Counted from the first letter of the stretch, positions 44,284 to 53,032 are shown. The stretch is DNA of 64,000 bases from Clostridiales bacterium (GCA_015055965.1 SVHG01000002.1:62001-126000); one strand, 5' to 3'. Numbers and translations are program-made. Notes: generated from the sequence alone by a model not told the origin.

Positions 44284-44469
44284 ATGAATTGGTTTATTAA
44301 TTTATTAATTGATTTCAGCTTTGAAAGATTTTTAGCCTCATTTGAATATATGGGCAAGGGAATGTTAGGCATTTTTATCGTTATAGCTATTCTTGTTTTA
44401 GGTATTAGCTTGTTAAATAAGGCAACAACGCCTAAAGAAAAGAAGAACGATAACGAAAACCAAGAATAA
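44284..44469 (+). CDS. Small single-span protein, probable decarboxylase gamma-like subunit
   Basis: A 61-residue protein with one membrane helix (about residues 27-44, GMLGIFIVIAILVLGISLL) and a charged C-terminal tail. Size, topology, the G-M-x-G-I-F-x-V pattern and position right after the beta subunit fit the OadG type of stabilising subunit. GGAGG precedes the ATG. Confidence 0.75.
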   Translation: MNWFINLLIDFSFERFLASFEYMGKGMLGIFIVIAILVLGISLLNKATTPKEKKNDNENQE

Positions 44470-44478
44470 TATCGGTTT

Positions 44479-44523
44479 AAAAGTGTAAAAAGTGCGAATA
44501 ATTTTCAAGAGTTTTACACTTTT
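44479..44523 (+). terminator. Terminator after the decarboxylase genes
   Basis: AAAAGTGTAAAA and TTTTACACTTTT form a perfect 12-bp stem around a 21-base loop. Confidence 0.75.
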
Positions 44524-44536
44524 ACCATTTATTTAA

Positions 44537-44565
44537 TTGACAAAAAAATAGATATATTATAAAAT
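44537..44565 (+). promoter_or_regulatory. Promoter for the surface protein gene at 44635
   Basis: TTGACA (44537-44542), a 17-base spacer and TAAAAT (44560-44565), 70 bases before the ATG. Confidence 0.82.
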
Positions 44566-44634
44566 AGTACATATTATAATGTAAAATTATGCGCACAATC
44601 CAAAAGTGCGTAAATTTTCAGGGAGTTTCACTTT

Positions 44635-45954
44635 ATGAAAATGAAGAAAATCACTGCATTTATTGTAGCAATTCTTTCAGTATTAACGGTTGCAACCTTT
44701 GCTCCTATCGCTAACGTTGGGGCAGCAGGCACACCCACCGTGACCAGCGTTAAGTTCGTTCACGGTTACGATTCTTATAAATTCAGCTATATCGTTGATC
44801 AATTTGATATCACTCTTGCAGATGGCGAAGCAGTTAAGTCATACAAGGTTAACGACGAAGAAACCGCTAACACCGGCGCTTACGTTTTTAAGACCCTTGC
44901 AAACGATCAAGTAATTGAATTCTTCAAGAACGCCGAAGGTACTGAATCACTTGGTTCATTCACCTTTAGCGTTGTTGCTAAAGATAGCGAAGGTAAAATC
45001 GGTTATTCTGTTGATACCGATAGCCACGCTAAATACATGGAAGAAGTTAATAAGTTTAACAGCGAAAAGCTTGGCGCAAGCGTTACTTATCCTACCATTA
45101 CCGATTTATTAGTTTCTGAATTATATCCCGCAGACGCATTAAAGTTAACTCTTTATACCTGCGCTCCTAATTCACAAAGCTTTACTTCTTCAACCGGTAA
45201 GACTATTAAGCTTAGCGAGCTTGGTAAGTACAGCTTCTACGTTTTAGCTCAAGATCCTTCTAAGAACGCTATAGAAATTGATAGCGAAAAGCACGAACGT
45301 AAAACCTTAAACGGCATTGAAGGCTGGTACGAAGGCAACGATTTAGTAGCTCCTATCTTTACCTTTGAATGCAGCAAGGTTGACGCTCCTAAGGTTTCTG
45401 GCGGTAGCTCTAAAGTTTTACCCGGTTACGTTGGTTTAACTTATAAGAACATTAAGGACTATATCACCATTGATGCTAACGGCGAAAAGGTTGAATATAA
45501 GCTTTACTACAGCACCTTAGAAAACAACTTATATTCTGAATATAAGCAAAGCTTAGCTGCTGATGCAACTGACGAATGGGCAAGCAAGGGTATTGCTATT
45601 ATCAATGAAGCTTTAGAAGGCGGAAAGGTTATAGACGTAACTGATAGCAAAGAATATTCTGCAATCGGTTTTAGCACCTCAAGCTTAAGCTTTACTCCCG
45701 ATCAAAAGGGTTGCTACTACCTAGTAGTTGTTGTTAAAGATGCTTACGGTAGCGCAGATATGGCTTTAAATCCCATTATGGTAGAAGCAGAAGTTTCTGA
45801 AGTTAAGCTAGAAAAACAATTCTTAAAGTACAACTGGGTATCACTTATGTTCTTAGGAATTGCAGTTCTTTGCTTAATCGGTATTGTTCTTCTTATCTTC
45901 GTTAAACCTAAAGAAGCAACTGAAGAAGTTGTAACCGAAGTTGTTAAGAAATAA
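44635..45954 (+). CDS. Secreted surface protein anchored by a C-terminal membrane segment
   Basis: A 439-residue protein of unknown function. A signal peptide covers residues 1-31 (cut after NVGA or so), then about 370 residues of mostly beta-type extracellular sequence, likely two or three Ig- or cadherin-like modules (repeated phrases such as FSYIVDQFDITLADG, YSFYVLAQDPS and YYLVVVVKDAYG), then a membrane helix (about 401-423) and a short cytoplasmic acidic tail. The topology is like that of the 1039-residue protein at 49913. A GGGAG site precedes the ATG. It is transcribed alone. Confidence 0.8.
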   Translation: MKMKKITAFIVAILSVLTVATFAPIANVGAAGTPTVTSVKFVHGYDSYKFSYIVDQFDITLADGEAVKSYKVNDEETANTGAYVFKTLANDQVIEFFKNAEGTESLGSFTFSVVAKDSEGKIGYSVDTDSHAKYMEEVNKFNSEKLGASVTYPTITDLLVSELYPADALKLTLYTCAPNSQSFTSSTGKTIKLSELGKYSFYVLAQDPSKNAIEIDSEKHERKTLNGIEGWYEGNDLVAPIFTFECSKVDAPKVSGGSSKVLPGYVGLTYKNIKDYITIDANGEKVEYKLYYSTLENNLYSEYKQSLAADATDEWASKGIAIINEALEGGKVIDVTDSKEYSAIGFSTSSLSFTPDQKGCYYLVVVVKDAYGSADMALNPIMVEAEVSEVKLEKQFLKYNWVSLMFLGIAVLCLIGIVLLIFVKPKEATEEVVTEVVKK

Positions 45955-45968
45955 TTAAAAATTAATTT

Positions 45969-45998
45969 AGAGCGGGGAATTATCTCCGCTCTTTTAAT
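45969..45998 (+). terminator. Terminator after the surface protein gene
   Basis: AGAGCGG and CCGCTCT around a ten-base loop, followed by TTTTAAT. Confidence 0.85.
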
Positions 45999-46042
45999 AT
46001 CCTTTAATATTCTGTTTTAGATGACTAAACGGTAATAAATTC

Positions 46043-46072
46043 TTGACAAATCGCTAATTAATTTGTTACAAT
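46043..46072 (+). promoter_or_regulatory. Promoter of gtrA-like/aroB genes
   Basis: TTGACA (46043-46048), an 18-base spacer and TACAAT (46067-46072). Confidence 0.78.
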
Positions 46073-46096
46073 AAACGGGAAGAATAAGGAGCTAAA

Positions 46097-46546
46097 ATGA
46101 TAAATAAAATTTTAGATTTATTAAAAAAATACCGCGAACAAGTAGCCTATCTTTTCTTTGGCGGATTAACAACTTTAATCAGCTGGGGATTATTTAGCGG
46201 TTTATTTTATTTTGTATTTGGTGAAACAAGAAACCTTTTATGTAACGTTATTTCTGAAGCGGTTGCGATTACCTTTGCATACGTAACCAACAAGATGTTT
46301 GTTTTTCAATCAAAAACGAACACCTTTTCTGCTTTCATATTAGAACTACTTTCATTTTACGGAATGCGAATACTATCAACCTTTGTAAATCTTGGCGCAA
46401 TGTATTTATTAGTTGACCTTTTAAGCTTTGAAGCTTGGATTTGCAAAATAGCCGTTAACTTCGTTATTATAATATTAAATTATTTATTTTCTAAGCTATT
46501 TATTTTTAAAAAGACAGAGGATAAAAATGCAGAACATACAAATTAA
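46097..46546 (+). CDS. GtrA-family membrane protein
   Basis: A 149-residue protein with four membrane helices. The family block YLFFGGLTTLISWGLF opens it and NYLFSKLFIFKK ends it. GtrA proteins help flip lipid-linked sugars in the assembly of surface polysaccharides or teichoic acids. AAGGAG precedes the ATG. Its 3' end overlaps the aroB start by 20 bases. Confidence 0.9.
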   Translation: MINKILDLLKKYREQVAYLFFGGLTTLISWGLFSGLFYFVFGETRNLLCNVISEAVAITFAYVTNKMFVFQSKTNTFSAFILELLSFYGMRILSTFVNLGAMYLLVDLLSFEAWICKIAVNFVIIILNYLFSKLFIFKKTEDKNAEHTN

Positions 46547-47564
46547 AAATAAAAGCACCGTTTGTTTTGGTGGAATAAATCAATTAACAAGCTTAAGGGA
46601 TTTTGCTAAAAATAAAACGGTTATATTTGCCTCTAAAAGCGTTAAAGAATTTGCTTGTAAAATAGAAGGTTTGTTGGAAGCTCTTGGCGCAGACGTTTAT
46701 TTTTATTTAACTAGCGACGGGGAAGATAATAAAAGCGTAGAAAAAGCGCTACTATTTACTCAGTTTTTAGCATATAATGAAATTGGAAGAAATGACGTTA
46801 TAATTAATATTGGCGGTGGAACTCTTTGCGATTTAGGGGGCTTTGTTGCAAGTATTTATATGCGCGGAATTTCTTATATTAATATCCCCACCACCTTGCT
46901 TTGCGCTGTAGACGCCGCTGTTGGCGGTAAAACTGCAATAAATTCAGTTGGCGCAAAGAATCTTTGGGGTAGCTTTTATCAGCCTGAATTTGTTATTATA
47001 GACTGTGAATTGATGCAAAACCTTTCAGAAGGGCTTATTAAGGAAGGTATGAGCGAAATCGTTAAATACGCCATTTTAGAAGAGAGTTTTGCTAGCTTTT
47101 TGGCAAATTTAAAGGGTTCAAACGAAATCAGGGAAAATCTTAACGAAATTCTTTACCGTTGTATAAATATAAAAGCAAGCTACGTTGAAATAGACGAGTT
47201 TGATAGAAAAGAAAGAAAGCTATTAAATTTAGGCCACACGGTAGCTCATGCAATAGAGCGTTATAGTCAATATAAAACAGATCATTCAACTGCCGTTGCG
47301 CACGGTTTACTTTATGAAAGTGAGATTTCCTATTGCGTCGGTTATATATCCTTAAATAGATATAATCAAATTATAGACTTATGTGACAGATTTTTAGGGA
47401 TTAAAAGGAAACCTTTAAATTATGAAATACTGCAATTAATGGGAAAAGATAAAAAGAATTATCAAAATAAAATAGTGTTTGCTCTTCCGGATGAAAGCGG
47501 GGCAACGGTAAAAGAATTTACCCGTGAGCAGCTACTACAAATATTCCAAAAAATAAATAAATAG
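46527..47564 (+). CDS. aroB: 3-dehydroquinate synthase (AroB family)
   Basis: Second step of the shikimate pathway: turns DAHP into 3-dehydroquinate. The 345-residue protein has the NAD-binding GGGTLCDLGGF, PTTLLCAVDAAVGGKTAIN, the metal glutamate region KEGMSEIVKYA and metal histidines in LLNLGHTVAHAIE. No other shikimate gene is adjacent, and pairing with a GtrA gene is unusual, so a sugar-like substrate (as in 2-deoxy-scyllo-inosose synthase relatives) cannot be excluded. Confidence 0.88.
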   Translation: MQNIQIKNKSTVCFGGINQLTSLRDFAKNKTVIFASKSVKEFACKIEGLLEALGADVYFYLTSDGEDNKSVEKALLFTQFLAYNEIGRNDVIINIGGGTLCDLGGFVASIYMRGISYINIPTTLLCAVDAAVGGKTAINSVGAKNLWGSFYQPEFVIIDCELMQNLSEGLIKEGMSEIVKYAILEESFASFLANLKGSNEIRENLNEILYRCINIKASYVEIDEFDRKERKLLNLGHTVAHAIERYSQYKTDHSTAVAHGLLYESEISYCVGYISLNRYNQIIDLCDRFLGIKRKPLNYEILQLMGKDKKNYQNKIVFALPDESGATVKEFTREQLLQIFQKINK

Positions 47565-47571
47565 TAAAAAT

Positions 47572-47613
47572 AGCACGCATTTTAACCTATTTCTAAGGTT
47601 TGCGTGCTTTTTT
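47572..47613 (+). terminator. Terminator after aroB
   Basis: AGCACGCA...TGCGTGCT with inner AACCT/AGGTT, followed by six T. Confidence 0.9.
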
Positions 47614-47658
47614 ATTAAGAAAAATTATAAATTATATTAAAAATTTTTTAAAAAAGTA

Positions 47659-47687
47659 TTGACAGACTGCCTATATTATGGTATTAT
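47659..47687 (+). promoter_or_regulatory. Promoter of the GntR-ABC operon
   Basis: TTGACA (47659-47664), a 17-base spacer and TATTAT (47682-47687). Confidence 0.85.
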
Positions 47688-47688
47688 C

Positions 47689-47706
47689 GTATTAGTAGAT
47701 TAATAC
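47689..47706 (+). promoter_or_regulatory. Probable operator for the GntR/YtrA-type regulator
   Basis: GTATTA, six bases, TAATAC: a perfect inverted repeat at the expected transcription start, 15 bases before the regulator's start codon. The right arm extends to TAATACACTA, which resembles half-sites of YtrA-type regulators. Autoregulation is inferred. Confidence 0.65.
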
Positions 47707-47721
47707 ACTAGGGGGTGTAAA

Positions 47722-48099
47722 TTGAGTTACTCGTTTACTAATGCCCAACCGATATTTGAACAAATAATAGAATATTTGGTTGTGGAAATAGCAAATGGAA
47801 AGCACGAAAAGGACGGCAGAGTGCCTTCCGTACGTGATTACGCGCTTTTATTCGGCGTTAATCCAAATACCGTTCAACGCGCCTTAACAGAGTTAGAAAG
47901 GGAAGGAATTCTCTATTCTAAAAGGGGTGACGGCCGTTTTATAGGTGATATTAATAAGGCTATTTTAACATGTGAAAAAATTGCTAATCATAAGGCGAAA
48001 ATTTACGTGCAAGAAATGAAAAAATTAGGCTTTACAGCTGATAAAATCGTAAATTTGACGAAGGAGGTTATTGAAGAAAATGGTATTACAAGTAAGTAA
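47722..48099 (+). CDS. GntR-family transcriptional regulator, YtrA subfamily
   Basis: A 125-residue repressor-type protein. A winged helix (residues about 10-75) shows PSVRDYALLFGVNPNTVQRALTELEREGILYSKRGDGRFI, followed by a short C-terminal dimerisation segment and no ligand domain, as in YtrA. The start is TTG at 47722 with AGGGGGTG upstream. It overlaps the ABC ATPase gene it probably controls. Confidence 0.93.
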   Translation: MSYSFTNAQPIFEQIIEYLVVEIANGKHEKDGRVPSVRDYALLFGVNPNTVQRALTELEREGILYSKRGDGRFIGDINKAILTCEKIANHKAKIYVQEMKKLGFTADKIVNLTKEVIEENGITSK

Positions 48100-48772
48100 T
48101 TTAGTAAAAAAATACGGAAATACCGTTGCTTTGCGTGGTGTGAACTTAAATTTACCTGAGGGCCGTATTGTTGGATTATTAGGCCCTAACGGTAGTGGAA
48201 AAACGACCTTAATAAAAATTTTGGCCGGAATTCTTACCATAGACGGCGGTATGGCAACGATTTGTGATAATGAAATTGGCGTTAAAACAAAAGCGTTAGT
48301 TTCTTACTTACCGGATAAAAGCTTTTTGTGTGAATGGATGAGTGTTGAAAAGATGCTTAACTATACTAAGGACTTTTTCCCTGATTTTAGATTAGAAAGA
48401 GCTATGGAAATGGTTAAAATGCTGGGAATTAACCCTAAATCGCGCATTAAAACGCTTTCTAAGGGAACTAAAGAAAAGGTTTCGTTAATAATTGCAATGA
48501 GCCGTGACGCAAAGCTATACCTTTTAGACGAGCCTATTGCAGGGGTAGATCCCGCAGCGCGTGATTACGTTATTAGAACTATAATTAACAATTATTCGCC
48601 AAATTCAACTGTAATAATTTCTACCCACTTAATTAGTGACGTAGAACCCATACTTTCTGATTTCGTATTTATTAATAACGGTCAAATAGTTTTAGCCGGC
48701 AACGTAGACGATACCAGAATTAGGGAGCAAAAGAGCATAGACCATTTATTTAGGGAGGTGTTTAGATGCTAA
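48080..48772 (+). CDS. ABC transporter ATP-binding protein
   Basis: A 230-residue ATPase. Walker A GPNGSGKTT, signature LSKGTKEKV, Walker B LYLLDEP and the H-loop STHLI are present. I use ATG 48080; TTG 48071 is closer to AAGGAGG and remains possible. It overlaps the regulator upstream and the permease downstream. YtrA-type systems of this gene order often respond to cell-envelope antibiotics, but the substrate here is unknown. Confidence 0.93.
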   Translation: MVLQVSNLVKKYGNTVALRGVNLNLPEGRIVGLLGPNGSGKTTLIKILAGILTIDGGMATICDNEIGVKTKALVSYLPDKSFLCEWMSVEKMLNYTKDFFPDFRLERAMEMVKMLGINPKSRIKTLSKGTKEKVSLIIAMSRDAKLYLLDEPIAGVDPAARDYVIRTIINNYSPNSTVIISTHLISDVEPILSDFVFINNGQIVLAGNVDDTRIREQKSIDHLFREVFRC

Positions 48773-49632
48773 GAAAGTTATACGTACACGAGTTTAAGGC
48801 GTTACTTCGTTGGCTTGTATTCGTTTGGGTTGGAATAGTTGCAATTGCAATTATCAATAGATTAATGAACGCCGTAATGGATTTGTATATAGAAAGCAAC
48901 TATCCAAGCGGTGAATTATCTTCATTTGCCCCGCATGAGCTTCAAGGTTATAAGTTTTTAACTGCCTTAAGCACCTCTTTAACCGTTTTATACGCTCTTG
49001 CTACGGTGGCAGGGCTATTAATAACCTTCGGTTTAGTAATAGTTCGTTTTTACAAAAACTTATTTACGAGTGAAGGATATTTTACCTTTTCTATTCCCGT
49101 TTCTGCAAACCAACATTTATGGTGTAAATTAATATGCGGTGGGGTAGCAATCATGGCTTCTTTGGCAGTTTGCGCTTTATCGTTAACGATTAATTTCCTG
49201 TTTACAGACGTTGGCAAATCTATTGTTCAACTATTTTATGAAATTCGCACCTCAATTAAAATAGATATGAGAATACACCTATTTTTATATGCAGGCGAAA
49301 CGATTTTGATATTAATTGCTTCAATTTTAGTAACCAACCTAACAGCTTATTGTTCAATTTCGTTTGGTCAAAGCTTTAAAAACAAAATAGGCGGATCTGT
49401 AATAAGCTACATTATAATTAAAATGATATTAAATTGCGCAACAACCTTTTTAACCTTCTTCTTTGGTTTAGGTGGAACGATATTATCATTTATAACTAAT
49501 TTAGATGCGCTTGCACCTGAATTGATTATACATTTATTCCTATTAATATCATTATTAATTCAAGTTATTCTTGGCGCAGTATTCTTTTTAATTACTTCAA
49601 TTAGAACGTCTAAAAAGTTGAATTTAGAATAA
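48766..49632 (+). CDS. ABC transporter permease protein
   Basis: A 288-residue membrane protein with six predicted helices (around 17-37, 65-90, 120-145, 175-205, 220-245 and 255-280). It overlaps the ATPase by seven bases. No family block is distinctive beyond ABC-2-type layout. Confidence 0.85.
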   Translation: MLRKLYVHEFKALLRWLVFVWVGIVAIAIINRLMNAVMDLYIESNYPSGELSSFAPHELQGYKFLTALSTSLTVLYALATVAGLLITFGLVIVRFYKNLFTSEGYFTFSIPVSANQHLWCKLICGGVAIMASLAVCALSLTINFLFTDVGKSIVQLFYEIRTSIKIDMRIHLFLYAGETILILIASILVTNLTAYCSISFGQSFKNKIGGSVISYIIIKMILNCATTFLTFFFGLGGTILSFITNLDALAPELIIHLFLLISLLIQVILGAVFFLITSIRTSKKLNLE

Positions 49633-49799
49633 AAGAACACTTAGAGGCGGCCCCGGCATTATATCTTCTTGATTTTGAAGCTGGAAAAATATTGTACGTA
49701 GGATATTTTGACGAATATTTTGATATGATGAAGGATAGAGGTTATCATAGCGCTATACCTTTAATTGCCTTATATGTTAAAATTGAAAAGAAAACTTAA
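49614..49799 (+). pseudogene. C-terminal gene remnant downstream of the permease
   Basis: An open frame of 61 codons without a usable start continues into the permease gene in another frame. Its translation after residue 8 looks like real protein (EHLEAAPALYLLDFEAGK, then ILYVGYFDEYFDMM and IPLIALYVKIEKK) and ends at TAA 49797-49799. It is most simply the 3' end of a deleted gene. No parent family is recognised. Confidence 0.5.
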
Positions 49800-49852
49800 T
49801 AAAAATTAATTTATTGTCACTGCTAAAGATAAAAAGAATTTAATAAAATAAT

Positions 49853-49880
49853 AAAGCCCTTGCTGAATGCAAGGGCTTTT
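49853..49880. terminator. Bidirectional terminator
   Basis: AAAGCCCTTGC and GCAAGGGCTTTT pair perfectly around a five-base loop, between converging genes. Confidence 0.9.
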
Positions 49881-49912
49881 ATCTTATGGTGTAATTATTA
49901 AGCTGTTAAATA

Positions 49913-52900
49913 TTAGTTAGCAGAACCGTCTTCAGGTTTTTCTTCGGTAGAAGCAGGTTCTTCGGTTGCTTCTTCAACTGCAGGTTCAACAACTTCTTCA
50001 GTTGCTTCTTCTGCAGGCTCAACAACTTCTTCAACGATAGCTTCATCCATAACTACTACTTCTTCTTCAATATTGTTTTCCATATTGTCGTAGTCGTAGG
50101 GCTTAACATCTTCTTCGGTGCTTTCTTCAGCGGTTTCTACAACAGCAGGGGTCTTTTTAGCTTTCTTTGCTTCGATTGCAAGGCCAGCTTTTTCTCTGCT
50201 ATCGCGGTTGTAGTAAGCTTTAGAAGCGCCTTTCTTATTAGCATATTTCTTATATAACATTCTACCTAATACAAATAAAAGTAGAACGATAAGAACAGCA
50301 GCTATAATAATAGAGGTAAGTTGAAGAGCCCAGTTGAATGAAGAAGGATCTTCAACGTCAGAGGTTTCTTCTTCTGAAGTAGTGCTATCAACTTCAGTTC
50401 TTAAATCGTTAACGATTTCTTTTTCAGAAGTAACGTCTAGGGTGCTTAAGTCAACAAGAATTGCATTAGCATATTCGTAAACAACGGTGCTTTCTTCATA
50501 AGAAACAACTTCTTCTTCCTTGGTTTCCTTTCCGTCTTCATCAATAGTAATAGTGGTGATAACGGTGTTAACTCTGGTATAAGCAGTTTCAGTAGCGGTT
50601 TCGCCGTTGAATTCTTTATTGATTAAATCGCTAAAGGTATTAGCAGTATTAGTGGTTACTTGATCAAATAAAACAGTACCAACCTTTGCGTTTTCCGTGC
50701 TGTTACGAGCGCCGTTCCAAAGTTCAACTCTGTAGGGGATTGACTGTTCGCCTGCCTTTAATGCAAGGGTAACGGTTAACCAATCGCCGTTTGCGGGCAT
50801 ATCAGCAGCGGTAACCTTAATAGCTAATTCTTTATTAACAGCAGAGTGACCTAAAACAGCAAACTGTTCAAGAGCGTCTGAGCTTGCTAAATAAATCCAT
50901 GCTTCAGCATCGCCGGTAACAAAAACCTTAACGGTTACGGTAGTGGTAGCGCCAAGTGAAACGCTAGAACCGGTATGAACGAAACCAAATGAAGGAGCGC
51001 CTTCTTCAGTCTTAATCATTAAGGGTTGTAAGTGCTTGTTTTCGCCGATTTTGCTTAATGCATCTAAACCGGTGTAGAATTCGCTGTTAACGATACCTGC
51101 AGTTACTTTTTCATGGCTGTAAGCGTTTTCATTTTCGCCACCAACCATGGTAGAACCACCGGTAACACCCTTGTAGCTGTTGATGTTAGTAGCAACGCCA
51201 CCGTTTTTAACGGTTTCTGCATCGTTAACGCCGTAAGTGAAGTTGTAAGAATCATTAGATTCGCTATCTTCATCAATACCGTTAGGTAGGTCAGCAGTAA
51301 GTGATGCTTTAGCAGTGTAGCTATAGCTTGAATCAACCTTTGCGTAATCTTCTTCAGAGATTTCGTAGCCAACGGGTTCGCTAATAATTGCATAACCTTG
51401 GGTTAAATCAAGATTGCCGTTTTCAATGTACTTAGCGGTAGTACCGAAGTCAAAGGTTAGGGTAAACTGTCTGTCGTTATTGTCAACGGTGTTAGAAACG
51501 TAAAGAACGTATTCTATCCAGTTGTGATAATTTTCGTTTTCGTAATCGTTAGTTGTTACGTTTGAAGCGATAACAGTATCAATTGCTTTTGCAGAACCGG
51601 TACCAAGGTCGTTAAGAGTAACGGTTAAACCCTTTTGAGTGGGGTGGTTGGTTTCAGCTTTAACCCAGAATGAATACTTAGTAATGGTATTAGCCTTTGC
51701 GGTAAAGGGGCTAGTTACGTAAGAGGTACTAGCGTAATTTTCGCCGTGGTTAATATATAAAGCATTGCCAACAACGTAAAGGGGAGCTTTTTCTTCGTGG
51801 TTAGCACCGTGAATAGCAGTTAAAACGTTAGCAATCGTATCGTAAGCAACAGTTCCTGCAACGTCGCCGTAGTTATTGGTAACACCGCTGGTTAGGTTAT
51901 TGTTAAGACCTAAGCTTAAGCCGGGGTAGGTTATTCTGCCATGGGTAAGCATGAAGAATCTATCTGCATAATTCTTACCGGTGATGGTTGAAGCAGAGTA
52001 GTCAACGCCACCTTCAGTTTCGATTAAATCTTTAGCTTCTACGTCTACGAATAAGCCGTTATCTTCTTTGTAAAGAGTAAATGAATCACCAATACAGTTA
52101 GGATTGTTTTGACCTAAATCCATTATTTCAGCTTGTAAATCTTCAACGCTGATTAATTCAAAGCTTGCGTTATCGAAGAAAGCGTAGCCTTGAACGTATT
52201 CGTCTTTAAGTTCCTTTGAACCGAAGCCTAAACCTAAAACAACCTTGAATGAAGAGGTAGCAAAGTCAGAGGGTTGAAGGTAAAGAGTGTACTTAACCCA
52301 CGCGCCGTTAGTATTAATGTTTTTAATAATTGCGGGTGCTTTGCTAACTGAACCGATAGTGTTTTGGATTGCGATATAAGCGCCGAAATCCTTTGCATCA
52401 GTATAGAAGCTTGATTCTAGGTCAACAGTTTTAACCCAGATAGAAAGCTTAGCCATTTCATGTCTGCCAAGAGATAAAGAAGTGCTTGAAGTAAACTTTT
52501 GAGCAGTTCCTTTAATTGATGCATCCTTAACTTCGTTATGAATCATAAGGATCTTCGTTCCGTTTGCAGGCTTGCCGTCTTCGTTAGCTTCGTAATCTTC
52601 AAGATTAGCAAATTCAGCCTTTTCTTCATCAGACATTACTGAGAAAGGAGTGCCGGGGTTAACTTCGGGAAGCTTTTTGCTTTCTTTAATTGCGTTATAA
52701 GCTTCTTCAGCGGTATCAATAATACCGGAGGAGTAAGATGAGCTTACTGCGCTGTTAACGATAGAATCGTTTGAACGAATCCAGTTAATAGAAGAGCCAA
52801 CGGGGAAATCCTTAGCTTCTTTAGTGAAGGTAGAAAACTCAAAGTCACCGTTTTTAAGTGTTTGAGCATCCGTGGGGTTAGTATCTTCCACAGAACTGCT

Positions 52901-53032
52901 TGAGCTTGAAGAACTGCTTGAGCTTGAATCGTTACCGTCACAAGCTACGCTAAGCGCAGTTGATAAGCAAAGAGCAATTGATAGGAAGAGTACGAGTAAA
53001 GTTTTGAAATTAAACTTAGTTACTTTTTCCAT
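49913..53032 (-). CDS. Large surface protein with CBM-like modules, lipobox and C-terminal membrane anchor
   Basis: A 1039-residue exported protein of unknown function. A signal sequence ends in LSVAC31, a lipobox-like site, and is followed by a run of 12 serines. The outer part holds at least three similar beta-sandwich segments that resemble carbohydrate-binding (CenC-like) modules. Examples are KLSIWVKTVDL...GAWVKYTLYL...YAFFDNASFELI (about 195-295), KYSFWVKAE...NWIEYVLYV (about 450-540) and VTVKVFVTG...DWLTVTLAL...VLFDQV (about 690-785). A membrane helix (about 910-935) is followed by a basic stretch and a long acidic tail rich in Glu-Glu-Ala-Thr repeats. AAAGGTG precedes the ATG; it has its own promoter. 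Confidence 0.82.
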   Translation of the reverse strand: MEKVTKFNFKTLLVLFLSIALCLSTALSVACDGNDSSSSSSSSSSSSVEDTNPTDAQTLKNGDFEFSTFTKEAKDFPVGSSINWIRSNDSIVNSAVSSSYSSGIIDTAEEAYNAIKESKKLPEVNPGTPFSVMSDEEKAEFANLEDYEANEDGKPANGTKILMIHNEVKDASIKGTAQKFTSSTSLSLGRHEMAKLSIWVKTVDLESSFYTDAKDFGAYIAIQNTIGSVSKAPAIIKNINTNGAWVKYTLYLQPSDFATSSFKVVLGLGFGSKELKDEYVQGYAFFDNASFELISVEDLQAEIMDLGQNNPNCIGDSFTLYKEDNGLFVDVEAKDLIETEGGVDYSASTITGKNYADRFFMLTHGRITYPGLSLGLNNNLTSGVTNNYGDVAGTVAYDTIANVLTAIHGANHEEKAPLYVVGNALYINHGENYASTSYVTSPFTAKANTITKYSFWVKAETNHPTQKGLTVTLNDLGTGSAKAIDTVIASNVTTNDYENENYHNWIEYVLYVSNTVDNNDRQFTLTFDFGTTAKYIENGNLDLTQGYAIISEPVGYEISEEDYAKVDSSYSYTAKASLTADLPNGIDEDSESNDSYNFTYGVNDAETVKNGGVATNINSYKGVTGGSTMVGGENENAYSHEKVTAGIVNSEFYTGLDALSKIGENKHLQPLMIKTEEGAPSFGFVHTGSSVSLGATTTVTVKVFVTGDAEAWIYLASSDALEQFAVLGHSAVNKELAIKVTAADMPANGDWLTVTLALKAGEQSIPYRVELWNGARNSTENAKVGTVLFDQVTTNTANTFSDLINKEFNGETATETAYTRVNTVITTITIDEDGKETKEEEVVSYEESTVVYEYANAILVDLSTLDVTSEKEIVNDLRTEVDSTTSEEETSDVEDPSSFNWALQLTSIIIAAVLIVLLLFVLGRMLYKKYANKKGASKAYYNRDSREKAGLAIEAKKAKKTPAVVETAEESTEEDVKPYDYDNMENNIEEEVVVMDEAIVEEVVEPAEEATEEVVEPAVEEATEEPASTEEKPEDGSAN
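52892..52927. repeat. Perfect 18-bp tandem duplication coding for polyserine
   Basis: The 18-base unit AGAACTGCTTGAGCTTGA occurs twice in a row (52892-52909 and 52910-52927) and codes for six serines each on the minus strand. Such repeats can change copy number by slippage. Confidence 0.9.

Noticed and set aside
52744..52941. Alternative minus-strand frame in the surface protein gene
   Set aside because: It lies within the 1039-residue gene in another frame and has no start signals of its own.
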